Origin: Neisseria mucosa
Lineage (GTDB): Bacteria > Pseudomonadota > Gammaproteobacteria > Burkholderiales > Neisseriaceae
DNA length: 64,000 nt
Assembly (NCBI RefSeq): GCF_003044445.1
Contig: NZ_POWX01000011.1
Location: forward strand, 1 to 64,000
Direction: 5' to 3'
Numbering within the stretch: position 1 is the stretch's first letter; each line of letters begins with the position of its first letter. Of the stretch, positions 51,524 to 60,624 are shown one piece after another. Position numbers and translations under genes: made by a program. A model generated the notes under the pieces. That model was not told the DNA's origin. It ran no database searches and saw nothing but the letters and a program-made list of their open reading frames with translations.

Positions 51524-52315
51524 TTATTTCAGCATCTCTTCGGGAATTTTGCAGACGGGAATCGGATTGACTTTGTGTTGCATGGCTTTGTGCAGGCGGG
51601 TGTAAATTTCCAAGACTTCGCGCTGCCTGCCTTCAAAATCTTCGGGGCGGCGCGTACCGTAAACGCTCATCGCCCATTCGAGTTCCGGATAGCTCGCGCC
51701 CATCTGTTCTTCGTCCGTGCGCTCCGTATCCCAAAGCCCGTCGGTCGGCACGGCTTTTTGGATGGATTCGGCGATGTCCAGTTCGGCGGCAATTTGATAA
51801 ATCTGCGTTTTGGTCAAGTCGGCAATCGGGCTGATGTCCACGCCGCCGTCGCCGTATTTGGTGAAAAAACCGACACCGAAATCTTCGATTTTGTTGCCCG
51901 TACCGGTAACCAGCAAACCGTTTAGCTGCCCGTAATAATAAAGTGTCAGCATCCGCAGGCGGCTGCGGGCGTTGGCAAGCGCAAGCTGTTTGGCGGGGAA
52001 CTCGGTTTCATCAACTTCGACATCGGCGGCAAAAGTATCGAAAGTCGGCGTCAAATCCACACTCATCCCGCTTACATTTGGAAATGCCTGCTCCAATCGG
52101 CGGATGTGTTCCTGCGCGCGGCTGACTTGGTCGGCTTTTTGGCGGATGGGCATTTCAAGCAGAAGGACTTTCAACCCCGTCCGTGCCGCTATGGCGGAAA
52201 CGACCGCGGAATCGATACCGCCGGAAACGCCGACGACAAACCCCTTGGCGTGTGCGGTGGCGGCATAGTTTTTCAGCCAGTCGGCAATATGGCGGATAAC
52301 GGCTTGGGTCTGCAT
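51524..52315 (-). CDS. nadE: Ammonia-dependent NAD(+) synthetase
   Basis: The start at 52315 (MQTQAVIRHIADWLKNYAAT) is preferred over the longer frame, which runs through a DUS pair. The 263-residue product has the ATP-pyrophosphatase P-loop GVSGGIDSAVV and NADE-family blocks GTGNKIEDFGVGFFTKYGDG and SPIADLTKTQI. It amidates deamido-NAD; without a glutaminase domain it uses ammonia. Confidence 0.93.
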   Translation of the reverse strand: MQTQAVIRHIADWLKNYAATAHAKGFVVGVSGGIDSAVVSAIAARTGLKVLLLEMPIRQKADQVSRAQEHIRRLEQAFPNVSGMSVDLTPTFDTFAADVEVDETEFPAKQLALANARSRLRMLTLYYYGQLNGLLVTGTGNKIEDFGVGFFTKYGDGGVDISPIADLTKTQIYQIAAELDIAESIQKAVPTDGLWDTERTDEEQMGASYPELEWAMSVYGTRRPEDFEGRQREVLEIYTRLHKAMQHKVNPIPVCKIPEEMLK

Positions 52316-52383
52316 AGTCAGGCTCCTGATTTGAAAGGGGGAATCATACCCGATTTTGAAAGGCTGCGGCATATGGATCGGAC

Positions 52384-52423
52384 AGGTCGTCTGAAAATCA
52401 ACTTCACAGCTTTCAGACGACCT
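52384..52423. terminator. Inverted DUS pair upstream of nadE
   Basis: AGGTCGTCTGAAAATCAA and AGCTTTCAGACGACCT around a short loop. It lies before, not behind, nadE, so its role may be uptake only. Confidence 0.6.
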
Positions 52424-52798
52424 TCCACTCGTTTTTATCGGCAATAAAATCTTACTGAGATTTCGCACAACCTTTCCCAATTTGAAACAATTCCCTGATT
52501 TTGTTATTATTCCTTCAAACAAAGAAATAATCATCATCAATTTTGTCTCACTCAGCCCTCATTACGGCCGATTCATCTGTGCGTTTTTACTCCCTTTTCC
52601 CCTTGTTTTTTTCATCCGGCAGGACGGTCTAAACGCCATTCATGTTTTGTCTGCGTTTATATAGTGGATTACCAAAAATCGGGAAGGTCTCGGATCTCGT
52701 CCGACAGACCATGTTTTATTCCCAGTTTTTGTTAATCAACCATATACGGCCTTGCGCCCGCGTCCGCCTGCCTCACCATCCTAAAAGGAGGTCAAGGT
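52424..52798. other. Long leader region before the BCCT gene
   Basis: No gene seen. It contains a lone Correia end TATAGTGGATTA at 52660-52671 without a partner. A hairpin at 52686-52710 has outer arms GGTCT / AGACC and inner arms CGGA / TCCG. AAGGAGGT at 52784-52791 is the ribosome-binding site of the next gene. Confidence 0.45.
52660..52680 (+). repeat. Solo Correia terminal repeat
   Basis: TATAGTGGATTACCAAAAATC matches one Correia end, with no opposite end within 160 bp. It is a remnant of a deleted or recombined element. Confidence 0.6.
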
Positions 52799-54826
52799 TT
52801 GTCTTTATTTCATTTTTTACGCAATCGGTCTTCGTTTAATCCTTTTGTCGTCTCGGTAACGCTCGCTTTCGTGCTGCTGGTCATCGGCATCGCGCTTTTG
52901 GTGCCGCAACAGGCGGAAACCGTCCTCAATGCCGCAAAAGCTGGCGTGTTCAAAAATTTCAGTTGGTTTTACATCTTGGCGTTTTCTGCCTTTTTCTTCT
53001 TCCTGCTCGCCCTTTCAGTCAGCAGCTTCGGCAACATCAAACTGGGCACCAACGAAGAAGAGCCTGAATTTAGCTTTTGGTCTTGGATTGCCATGCTCTT
53101 TGCCGCAGGTATGGGCGTCGGGTTGATGTTTTTCGGCGTGGCGGAACCGCTCACCCACTACCTTTCCCCCATCACGGAAGGCGGCGACGGGATCAAACAA
53201 CAAGACGCTTTGCTCCATACGCTTTTCCACTGGGGCGTACATGCCTGGTCGGTTTACGCCGTCATCGCCTTGGCGCTTGCCTATTTTGCCTTCCGCTACA
53301 AACTCCCGCTCTCGTTGCGTTCCTGCTTCTATCCCTTGTTGAAAGAGAAAACCGACGGCAAGGCGGGCGACATCATCGACATTCTTGCGCTGGTCGCCAC
53401 CCTGTTCGGTATCATCACCACGCTCGGCTTCGGCGCGACGCAGTTGGGCGCAGGCTTGGAACAACTGGGCTGGATTGAAGAAAATACCTTTTCCATGCAA
53501 ACCGTCATGATTTTCATCGTCATGGGCATGGCAATCGCTTCTGCCGCCTCCGGCATAGGCAAAGGCGTGAAAATACTGAGCGAATTGAACCTGACCTTTG
53601 CCTTCGCGCTGATGTTCTTCGTCCTCGCCACCGGCCCGACCCTCCACCTGCTTTCCGCTTTCAACGACAACCTCGGTACTTACCTGAGCAACCTCATACA
53701 ACTTAGTTTCAAAACGTACAGCTACGAACAAAACCACACCGAATGGTTCGGCGGCTGGACCATCTTATACTGGGCGTGGTGGTGTTCTTGGGCGCCTTTC
53801 GTCGGACTCTTCATCGCCCGAATCTCGCGCGGACGCACCATACGCGAATTTATTTTTGGCGTTTTGGCCGTTCCTTCCTTGTTCTGCGTCATCTGGTTCA
53901 CCATCTTCGGCGACACCGCCATTTGGATTAACGACCACGTCGCAGGAGGCGCACTCGGCTCATTGACCGGGACGCCCGAAAAACTCCTTTTCCGCTTCCT
54001 CGAATACCTGCCGCTGCCGACCATTACCGGATTCGTCAGCCTCACAGTGATCGCCCTCTTCTTCATTACCTCCGCCGACTCCGGCATTTACGTCCTCAAC
54101 AACATCGCCTCCCGCGACAAAAGCCTGATCGCCCCGCGCTGGCAGGCAGTGATGTGGGGATTGTTGATGTCTGCCGCCGCCATCGTCCTCTTGCGCTTCG
54201 GCGGACTGCCCACCCTGCAAACCATGACCCTCATCGTCGCCCTGCCTTTCGCCATGCTCATGCTGGTTATGTGCTTCAGCCTCATGCGCGGGCTAAACGC
54301 CGACCACAAATACTTCAGCACCGCCGTTACCGCTTCCAGCGTCTATTGGAGCGGCGACAACTGGCAAGACAGGCTTGAGCGTATGCTGAACCAAACGCAG
54401 GAACAAGACATCCTCAAGTTCCTCAAAACCACAGCCCTGCCCGCCATGCGCGAACTGGGCGAGGAGCTGTCCGACAAATACAGCCTGAGCGTCAACATCC
54501 AAACCCACTTCGACCGCGAAGAACCCGCCGTCGAATTCACCATCCACAAAGAGTCCCTGCGCGACTTCATGTACGGCATTAAAACCATCAAGCGCGAAGT
54601 GTCCGAACAACTTATCAAAGACGGCCACCTCCCGCACATCCGCCACAACGTAACCTACGAACCTTACACCTACTTCTTCGACGGCCGCAGCGGCTACGAC
54701 GTGCAATACATGAACCGCCGCGAACTCATCGCCGACATCCTCAAGCAGTACGAGCGTTACCTCAACCTCCTGACCGATGTCGGACAAGAACTCATGTCGC
54801 ACCAGCAAACCGAATTGGCGGAATAA
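52799..54826 (+). CDS. BCCT-family choline/betaine transporter
   Basis: The gene uses a TTG start at 52799, justified by a near-perfect AAGGAGGT 7 bases upstream; no ATG fits. The 675-residue protein has 12 membrane helices with the BCCT blocks WSWIAMLFAAGMGVGLMFFG and WWCSWAPFVGLFIARISRGR. The glycine-rich GMGVG stretch keeps the third Gly seen in sodium-coupled BetP, whereas proton-coupled BetT has Asp there. The ~170-residue cytoplasmic tail resembles that of BetT, so substrate and ion are uncertain. It imports osmoprotectants at the inner membrane. Confidence 0.85.
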   Translation: MSLFHFLRNRSSFNPFVVSVTLAFVLLVIGIALLVPQQAETVLNAAKAGVFKNFSWFYILAFSAFFFFLLALSVSSFGNIKLGTNEEEPEFSFWSWIAMLFAAGMGVGLMFFGVAEPLTHYLSPITEGGDGIKQQDALLHTLFHWGVHAWSVYAVIALALAYFAFRYKLPLSLRSCFYPLLKEKTDGKAGDIIDILALVATLFGIITTLGFGATQLGAGLEQLGWIEENTFSMQTVMIFIVMGMAIASAASGIGKGVKILSELNLTFAFALMFFVLATGPTLHLLSAFNDNLGTYLSNLIQLSFKTYSYEQNHTEWFGGWTILYWAWWCSWAPFVGLFIARISRGRTIREFIFGVLAVPSLFCVIWFTIFGDTAIWINDHVAGGALGSLTGTPEKLLFRFLEYLPLPTITGFVSLTVIALFFITSADSGIYVLNNIASRDKSLIAPRWQAVMWGLLMSAAAIVLLRFGGLPTLQTMTLIVALPFAMLMLVMCFSLMRGLNADHKYFSTAVTASSVYWSGDNWQDRLERMLNQTQEQDILKFLKTTALPAMRELGEELSDKYSLSVNIQTHFDREEPAVEFTIHKESLRDFMYGIKTIKREVSEQLIKDGHLPHIRHNVTYEPYTYFFDGRSGYDVQYMNRRELIADILKQYERYLNLLTDVGQELMSHQQTELAE

Positions 54827-54849
54827 GTTTTGTTTGAATAAGTTGCAAC

Positions 54850-54892
54850 AAAGGTCGTCTGAAAACGGATTTCCCGTTTTCAGACGACCTTT
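54850..54892. terminator. Inverted DUS pair behind the BCCT gene
   Basis: AAAGGTCGTCTGAAAACGG and CCCGTTTTCAGACGACCTTT, about 25 bp after the stop codon. Confidence 0.8.
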
Positions 54893-54917
54893 CTTCATGT
54901 ATTTGCAACTCCCGTAG

Positions 54918-54934
54918 CGTGGGCTTTGCCCACG
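54918..54934. repeat. Short palindrome CGTGGGCTTTGCCCACG
   Basis: A perfect 7-bp dyad with loop TTT. I recall related GTGGGC...GCCCAC motifs scattered in Neisseria genomes; only this copy was noticed here. Confidence 0.45.
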
Positions 54935-54976
54935 AAAAGCCACCACCCAATCTATCTTTCAAAAACCCAAATAAAA

Positions 54977-55019
54977 ACGTCGTCTGAAAACCCCAAATCC
55001 GGTTTTTCAGACGACCTCT
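54977..55019. terminator. Inverted DUS pair behind ccoI (one arm mutated)
   Basis: ACGTCGTCTGAAAACC and GGTTTTTCAGACGACCT; the left arm has C instead of G at position 2. It lies 16 bp downstream of the minus-strand ccoI stop. Confidence 0.7.
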
Positions 55020-55034
55020 TTCTTCCAAAATTAA

Positions 55035-57506
55035 CTATTTTCTTTTCTTCAACAATCTCAACGCATTACCCACGACAAACAGCGAGCTGATGCTCATGCC
55101 TAATGCGGCAATCCAGGGTTTGACGTAGCCTAAGACGGCGAGCGGGACGGCGATGATGTTGTATGCGCTTGCCCAGGCGAGGTTTTGGCGGATGATTTCG
55201 CGCGTGCGGCGGGCTTGGGCGATGGTAGCGGGCAGGATGTTCAAGTCGTCGTTGAGCAAGACCAGATCGGCGCCGTCGCGTGCGACATCGGCGCCTGCTG
55301 CGACGGCAGCGGATACGTCGGCTTGGGCGAGGACGGGGGCGTCGTTGATACCGTCGCCGACCATCAAGACTTTTCTGCCTTGTTTCTGCAATTCTTCAAC
55401 ATAGGCAAGCTTGTCTTCGGGTGCGGCTTCGGCGCGGCAGGTGTCCAAACCGAGCGCCTGCGCGACTTGTGCGACGGCATTTGTGCGGTCGCCGCTGAGT
55501 AGGTGTGTGCGGATGCCTTGTTGTTTGAGGATGTTGAGCATGGCGGCGGCGCTGTCTTTGATTTGGTCTTCGAGCAGGAAAACAGCTTGAAAACCGCTTT
55601 GGTTGCCGAGAAACACCATGCTGCCTGCGTGTTGGATGTCGGCGGCTTCGTCAGGCAACACGCCGGCTATTCCAGCGACGAAATCGGCGCGTCCCAATGC
55701 CCAAACTTGGGTTTCGCCTTTGTAGGTCATTTGCGCGCTGACGCCTTGTCCGATGCGGTTGACGCGTTGGGAAACTGTGTATTCGGGCGCGGGGCTGGGG
55801 TCGTCTGAAAGCGTGTGGTTCAAGATGGCGCGGGCGATGGGGTGTTCGGATTGATATTCTAGAGCTTGTGCGGCGGCGAGCGCTTCTTCTGTTTTCAGAC
55901 GACCTAAGTTGATGATTCGGCTGACGGAAAGTTGTCCTTTGGTCAGCGTGCCGGTTTTGTCGAACACGACGTTGTCGATTTGGGCGAGTGTTTCGAGGCT
56001 TTGTTTGCCGCTGATTAACACGCCTTCGTCGGCAAGCGCGCCTGTGGAGGCGGCAAGCGCGGTCGGCGTGGCAAGCGAGAGTGCGCACGGACAAGTGATA
56101 ACGAGCAGCGCGACGGTAATCCACAAGGCGGTTTGCGCGTCGGCATACCATGTCCAGCCAATAAAGACAGGGATAGCAAGCAGCAATTCGCCGAACACGA
56201 AGCTGGAGGCGTATTTCTCAGCAAGCTCGGCGGCGCGCGGTTTTTGGGCGAGCGCGCGGTCGAGCAGTTTGACGATGTGCGACAGGCGCGTGTTGTTGCC
56301 GGTGCGGTCGGTTCGGATAACAAGCGGGCTGCCCGTATTGAGCGTGCCTGCGGTAACGCTTTCAGACGACCTTTTGACAACAGGCAGGCTCTCGCCTGTC
56401 AACATGGCTTCGTCCACTTCGCTCTCGCCGGACAACACCGTGCCGTCCACAGGAATGACCTCGCCCGGTTTGACGACGATCACGTCGCCCGCCTGAAGCT
56501 GTACAACCGCCGCTTCTTCGATTTCCTCGCTGTCGGGATAAGACGGAAGGCGGTGGCAGAACGCGGGAACGAGTTTTACCAGCCGCTCCGCCGCATCCCC
56601 TGCCCTGCGCCTTGCGATTTGTTCCATAAACCGCCCGCCCAACAGGAAAAACAGCAGCATGGCGATGGATTCGAAATACATCCCCTGCCCCGCGTTGACG
56701 GCAAGGCTGTAAATACCCGCGACAAAGGTCATCACGACGGCAATCGCAATCGGCGTATCCATGCCGACGCGGCGGTTTTTCCAATCGCGCCACGCGCCGC
56801 GGTAAAACGGCAACGCGCTGTAAAACACGACGGGCAGCACCATCAAAAAGCCGCCCCAGTGCAGGATTTCCAAAAACAGCGGCTCGATTTCTCCGCCGTA
56901 AAGATAGGTCGGTACGGCAAACATCATCGTCTGCATCATGCCCAAACCCGCCACCGCCAGTCTGACGATAAACTGTTTGCGCTCTTTCTGCGCCTGCGCC
57001 TCAACTTTTTGCGCATCGTAAGGCGCGGCGGTATAACCTGTTTTGCGGATTTTCAAAAGAATGTCCGACAGCGCGATTTTGCCCTCGTCCCAGACCACGC
57101 GGCAGCGGTGCGTACTGTAATTCAAATCCACGCGAACCACGCCCGCCGTCCGCAAAAGCTGTTGCTCAATCAACCACACGCACGCCGCGCAGGTAATACC
57201 GCCCAGCATCAACACCGCCTCGCGTTCATCCCCTTCCCCGACCTCGACAAAATCCGCCTGCACTTCGGGTAAATCGTACAATTTCAATTGCGACAACATT
57301 TCCGGCGGCGGCAATTCGGATTTTTCCGCGTCGGCGGTACGCTGTTTGTAATAATTGCCCAAACCTGCATCAATAATGCTCTGCGCCACCGCCTGACAAC
57401 CCGCGCAGCAGGTTTCATGGTCTTCATTTTCGTAGCGGACGGTCAAATGGAGGTGTTCGGGGACTTCCAGACCGCAATGGAAACAGGTTCTTTCCGTTTG
57501 ATTCAT
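55035..57506 (-). CDS. ccoI: Copper-translocating P-type ATPase for cbb3 oxidase assembly (CcoI/FixI)
   Basis: The 823-residue protein starts with a cysteine-rich domain (CFHCGLEVP, CCAGCQAVAQSI) typical of CcoI. A heavy-metal-associated domain (GGITCAACVWLIEQ), eight membrane helices with ITCPCALSL, TGES, the phosphorylation site DKTGT and GDGINDAP follow. It exports or delivers copper for cbb3 cytochrome oxidase, the terminal oxidase of Neisseria. Two DUS lie within (read as KRSSES and GRLKTE). ccoNOP are not in this window. Confidence 0.9.
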   Translation of the reverse strand: MNQTERTCFHCGLEVPEHLHLTVRYENEDHETCCAGCQAVAQSIIDAGLGNYYKQRTADAEKSELPPPEMLSQLKLYDLPEVQADFVEVGEGDEREAVLMLGGITCAACVWLIEQQLLRTAGVVRVDLNYSTHRCRVVWDEGKIALSDILLKIRKTGYTAAPYDAQKVEAQAQKERKQFIVRLAVAGLGMMQTMMFAVPTYLYGGEIEPLFLEILHWGGFLMVLPVVFYSALPFYRGAWRDWKNRRVGMDTPIAIAVVMTFVAGIYSLAVNAGQGMYFESIAMLLFFLLGGRFMEQIARRRAGDAAERLVKLVPAFCHRLPSYPDSEEIEEAAVVQLQAGDVIVVKPGEVIPVDGTVLSGESEVDEAMLTGESLPVVKRSSESVTAGTLNTGSPLVIRTDRTGNNTRLSHIVKLLDRALAQKPRAAELAEKYASSFVFGELLLAIPVFIGWTWYADAQTALWITVALLVITCPCALSLATPTALAASTGALADEGVLISGKQSLETLAQIDNVVFDKTGTLTKGQLSVSRIINLGRLKTEEALAAAQALEYQSEHPIARAILNHTLSDDPSPAPEYTVSQRVNRIGQGVSAQMTYKGETQVWALGRADFVAGIAGVLPDEAADIQHAGSMVFLGNQSGFQAVFLLEDQIKDSAAAMLNILKQQGIRTHLLSGDRTNAVAQVAQALGLDTCRAEAAPEDKLAYVEELQKQGRKVLMVGDGINDAPVLAQADVSAAVAAGADVARDGADLVLLNDDLNILPATIAQARRTREIIRQNLAWASAYNIIAVPLAVLGYVKPWIAALGMSISSLFVVGNALRLLKKRK

Positions 57507-57801
57507 AATATGTGCCTGATGGTGTGCGGCAGGTGGTTTGCCGTTTGAAACTTGGATTTGAAATGTTTAAAAATGTAAACTTTATTAAAGTGTCGCTTTT
57601 TAGCAGATTTTTAAAAATATTTTACAAAACGTTCATTTTAAAACAATTTGCATATTTTTATTACTTTTATTTATATTTTTCAATAATGTATCCGCTTATC
57701 AACAGACGAACGGTTGCGTTCTGATACCGTATATCGTGCGAATTTACCGATTATTTTAATGTAAAAACGGAACTTTTTTAAAAAAACGCACCACATTTTT
57801 G
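57507..57801. other. AT-rich intergenic stretch upstream of ccoI
   Basis: About 300 bp, strongly AT-rich, between divergent ccoI and the small membrane protein gene. No frame with coding character is seen. It presumably holds the ccoI promoter, but I cannot single out a convincing box. Confidence 0.5.
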
Positions 57802-57830
57802 TTGACCTACCCGACTGGAAGTTGCATACT
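57802..57830 (+). promoter_or_regulatory. Strong sigma-70 promoter of the small membrane protein gene
   Basis: TTGACC (57802-57807) and CATACT (57825-57830) are spaced by 17 bp, with a TG two bases before the -10. The start codon is at 57925, leaving a leader of roughly 85-90 bases. Confidence 0.65.
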
Positions 57831-57924
57831 ATGCGCATATTCCGTACAAACAGTGCGACAAAAAATACAAAACATTACGCTTTTACACAAAAATTTTCAT
57901 TAACTACTTACTCGGGAAAACATT

Positions 57925-58050
57925 ATGATTGATCGCCTGCTACCTATCTTTGCCGTTATCGGCATCCTGTCCAGCGTCGCCTACCTGAGCTTGGCGGCAT
58001 GGATGATTTACGAAAACGTTATGAAAAAACGCCGCCTCATCCCCCTCTAA
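57925..58050 (+). CDS. 41-residue single-pass membrane protein
   Basis: The frame encodes MIDRLLPIFAVIGILSSVAY, then a continued hydrophobic stretch (LSLAAWMIYENV) and a basic end (MKKRRLIPL). The layout is one helix with a positive C-terminus, so the C-terminal end should face the cytoplasm. It has its own promoter upstream and a long terminator 18 bp downstream, so it is an independent unit. Position beside ccoI suggests, but does not show, a link to respiratory oxidase. Confidence 0.6.
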   Translation: MIDRLLPIFAVIGILSSVAYLSLAAWMIYENVMKKRRLIPL

Positions 58051-58067
58051 GAGGGAAACCTTTTAAA

Positions 58068-58131
58068 CGGCCGTTTGGAAATAAAGATAAACCCTCCCTG
58101 ATTTATCTTTGTTTTCCAAACGGCCTTTATT
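58068..58131 (+). terminator. Long intrinsic terminator of the small membrane protein gene
   Basis: GGCCGTTTGGAAA-TAAAGATAAA pairs with TTTATCTTTG-TTTTCCAAACGGCC, over 20 base pairs with one bulge, followed by TTTATTTTT. It is unusual in this window in being built without the uptake sequence. Confidence 0.85.
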
Positions 58132-58241
58132 TTTCAGACGACCTTTTGAAACACGCGGCGGCAGATACACCGGATTGAAATCGAAGTCCGCCCCGCCGCC
58201 TTTTCCATTGAGAAACAGCGGCAGTCAAAACATCCTGTTTT

Positions 58242-58347
58242 TATAGTGGATTAACTTTAAACCAGTACGGCGTTGCCTCGCCTTGCCGTACTATCTGTAC
58301 TGTCTGCGGCTTCGTCGCCTTGTCCTGATTTTTGTTAATCCACTATA
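58242..58347. repeat. Correia element (CREE), short form
   Basis: A 106-bp element in the opposite orientation to the copies at 34464-45467, with the usual ends and the shared interior. It lies between the small membrane protein gene and the 3' end of hflX. Confidence 0.92.
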
Positions 58348-58356
58348 TTCGGATTC

Positions 58357-59556
58357 TCAGTTTTCAGACGACCTTTTACCGCCGTTTTCCAACGCCCGTT
58401 CAATCATCGCCTCGCGCAAAGCGTCCAAGCCCAGACTTTTCGTTACCGAAATATTCACGCCGACGGCGCGTCCCGAATTATCCCGCAACACGCCCGCCTC
58501 GCGCACACCTTCCGGCAGCAGGTCGATTTTGTTGTACACGACAAGCTGAGGCACTTCATGCGCGCCGATTTCCTCCAAAACCACATTCACATCGTCCATC
58601 TGCCGCTCGAAATCGGGATTGGACGCATCAACGACGTGTAGCAACACGTCCGCCAAAGCCGTTTCCTCCAACGTCGCCGAAAATGCCGACACCAGCTTGT
58701 GCGGCAAATCGCGGACGAACCCGACCGTATCCGTCAGAATCACGCCCGCCTCGTGCGACAAAAACAAACGCCGTGCTGTCGTATCCAACGTGGCGAAAAG
58801 CTGATCTTTCGCCAACACGTCCGCCTTGGTCAGACGGTTGAACAGGCTGGATTTGCCCGCATTGGTATAACCGACGATGGCAAAGGTTTTCAGACGACCT
58901 TCCATCCGCGATTTGCGGCGCGTGGCACGTTGTTTTTTCACTTGCGCCAACTGTTTTTTCAACGCCGTGATTTTCTGCCCGATTAAGCGGCGGTCGGTTT
59001 CCAACTGCGTCTCGCCCGGCCCTTTCAAGCCGATACCGCCCTTCTGGCTCTGCAAATGTCCGTAGCCGCGCACCAGCCGTCCGCTCAAATGGTTCAACTG
59101 CGCCAGCTCCACCTGCAATTTACCCTCTTGCGATTGGGCGCGTTTGGCAAAAATCGCCAAAATCAGACCCACGCGGTCGAGAACGCGGCATTGCAGGATT
59201 TTTTCCAAATTGCGCTCCTGCGTCGGCGTCAATTCATGGTTGAACACCGCCAAGCCGATGTCGTGCAGCTTCACCGCCGCCGCCAGCTCCTCCGCCTTGC
59301 CCGTGCCGACAAAATAAGCCGTATGCGCCTTGTCGCGCTTGGCGGTCTCCCACAACACCAGCTCGCCGCCCGCCGCCGCGACCAATTCCGCCGCCTCGTC
59401 CAAGGTCGTCTGAAAAGTTCGCTCGCGCACTTCGTTCGCGCCCGAATAATCCGCACTCAACATCACCCCGACCAGCATCACGCGTTCGGGTTGCTCCAAA
59501 GATTTGTCGACGGGGAAAATGTTGCGTTTGGACAAGGAAAATCCTTTCTTTTTCAA
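58357..59556 (-). CDS. hflX: Ribosome-associated GTPase HflX
   Basis: The 399-residue protein has the N-terminal HflX domain (AVFNHELTPTQERNLEKIL, GPGETQLETDRRLI) and the GTPase domain with GYTNAGKSS, DTVGFV and NKIDLLP. It splits stalled 70S ribosomes under stress. In many bacteria it follows hfq; here it does not. The last codons (KRSSEN-stop) are an uptake sequence, so the 3' end has been remodelled. A longer relative would extend slightly beyond. Confidence 0.92.
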   Translation of the reverse strand: MKKKGFSLSKRNIFPVDKSLEQPERVMLVGVMLSADYSGANEVRERTFQTTLDEAAELVAAAGGELVLWETAKRDKAHTAYFVGTGKAEELAAAVKLHDIGLAVFNHELTPTQERNLEKILQCRVLDRVGLILAIFAKRAQSQEGKLQVELAQLNHLSGRLVRGYGHLQSQKGGIGLKGPGETQLETDRRLIGQKITALKKQLAQVKKQRATRRKSRMEGRLKTFAIVGYTNAGKSSLFNRLTKADVLAKDQLFATLDTTARRLFLSHEAGVILTDTVGFVRDLPHKLVSAFSATLEETALADVLLHVVDASNPDFERQMDDVNVVLEEIGAHEVPQLVVYNKIDLLPEGVREAGVLRDNSGRAVGVNISVTKSLGLDALREAMIERALENGGKRSSEN

Positions 59557-59561
59557 AGGGC

Positions 59562-60341
59562 TTAAAACCCGTTTTCCATCATAATTTCGCCGGGGATACG
59601 GTTGCGGTGCATGGCGAAGCCCAAGTCCATCAGGGCTTGGAACGTGTCTTTGACCATCGCGGGATTGCCGCAGACCATAAAGCGCGTATCCGCTTTGGTA
59701 AACTTGAATCCCGCGTATGCTTCGAGGCTGCCGTCTTTCAGCAAATCGGGAATGCGCTTGCCGCTCAACGCGCCTTCGGTTTCCTCGCGCGTGGTGATGG
59801 GGACGAAGCGGAATTTGTGGAAATGCTCGCCAATCAGCGGATGGCCTTTCAACGCTTCAACACGTCGTCTGAAAATCAGTTCGCCGGCGAAAGAAACCGA
59901 GTGCGTCAAAACCAAGCGGTCGAAACGCTGCCAGATTTCGGGTTGCTCGATGATGGAGAGGAAAGGTGCGATGCCCGAACCGGTGCAGAGCATGACCAAA
60001 TCCTTGCCGTCGGGGAAGCGTTCGGGCAGGAGGAAGCCCGTAGCGGTTTTATCGAGCAGTATGGTGTCGCCCTCTTTCATGGCGGCAAACCGCGCGGACA
60101 TGGGACCGCCTTCAATCAAGACGGCAAAATATTCGAGCGTGTCGGCGTATTCGGCGGACACGACGGAATACGCGCGCCAGATAAAGCCTTCGCCGTCGCG
60201 AAAACCGAGCCGCGAAAACTGCCCCGCCGAGAAGCGGTAGGATTCGGGGCGGCTGATGGCAAAAGTCATCAGCTTGGGCGTATGGTGTTTAATCCACAAG
60301 ACTTTTTCTTCGGTAAACTTGGCTTCGGGCGAGGCTGCCAT
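59562..60341 (-). CDS. fpr: Ferredoxin--NADP(+) reductase
   Basis: The 259-residue protein has the FAD-binding RPESYRFSAGQFSRLGF, the NADP region MLCTGSGIAPFLSI and the C-terminal GNPAMVKD. It transfers electrons between NADPH and ferredoxin or flavodoxin. It starts 39 bp from a long Correia element and ends 5 bp before hflX begins on the same strand, so the two may be cotranscribed. Confidence 0.92.
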   Translation of the reverse strand: MAASPEAKFTEEKVLWIKHHTPKLMTFAISRPESYRFSAGQFSRLGFRDGEGFIWRAYSVVSAEYADTLEYFAVLIEGGPMSARFAAMKEGDTILLDKTATGFLLPERFPDGKDLVMLCTGSGIAPFLSIIEQPEIWQRFDRLVLTHSVSFAGELIFRRRVEALKGHPLIGEHFHKFRFVPITTREETEGALSGKRIPDLLKDGSLEAYAGFKFTKADTRFMVCGNPAMVKDTFQALMDLGFAMHRNRIPGEIMMENGF

Positions 60342-60380
60342 AATGGGATTCCTTGTGTGTGCGGGATGGGAAACGGAAGG

Positions 60381-60537
60381 TATAGTGGATTAACTTTAAA
60401 CCAGTACGGCGTTACCTCGCCTTAGCTCAAAGAGAACGATTCTCTAAGGTGCTGAAGCACCAAGTGAATCGGTTCCGTACTATCTGTACTGTCTGCGGCT
60501 TCGTCGCCTTGTCCTGATTTAAATTTAATCCACTATA
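60381..60537. repeat. Correia element (CREE), long form with internal insert
   Basis: A 157-bp element with the normal ends plus an internal ~50-bp block (CTCAAAGAGAACGATTCTCT, then AGGTGCTGAAGCACC) that carries the IHF site in the long Correia class. It lies upstream of fpr and behind the META lipoprotein gene. Confidence 0.92.
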
Positions 60538-60558
60538 TTATACCCGTTCGCTTGACGT

Positions 60559-60602
60559 AAGGTCGTCTGAAAACCTGATTGTCCGGTTTTCAGACGACCT
60601 TG
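60559..60602. terminator. Inverted DUS pair behind the META lipoprotein gene
   Basis: AGGTCGTCTGAAAACC and GGTTTTCAGACGACCT, about 23 bp downstream of the minus-strand stop. Confidence 0.75.
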
Positions 60603-60624
60603 AAGCGGAACTGAAACTCAAATT

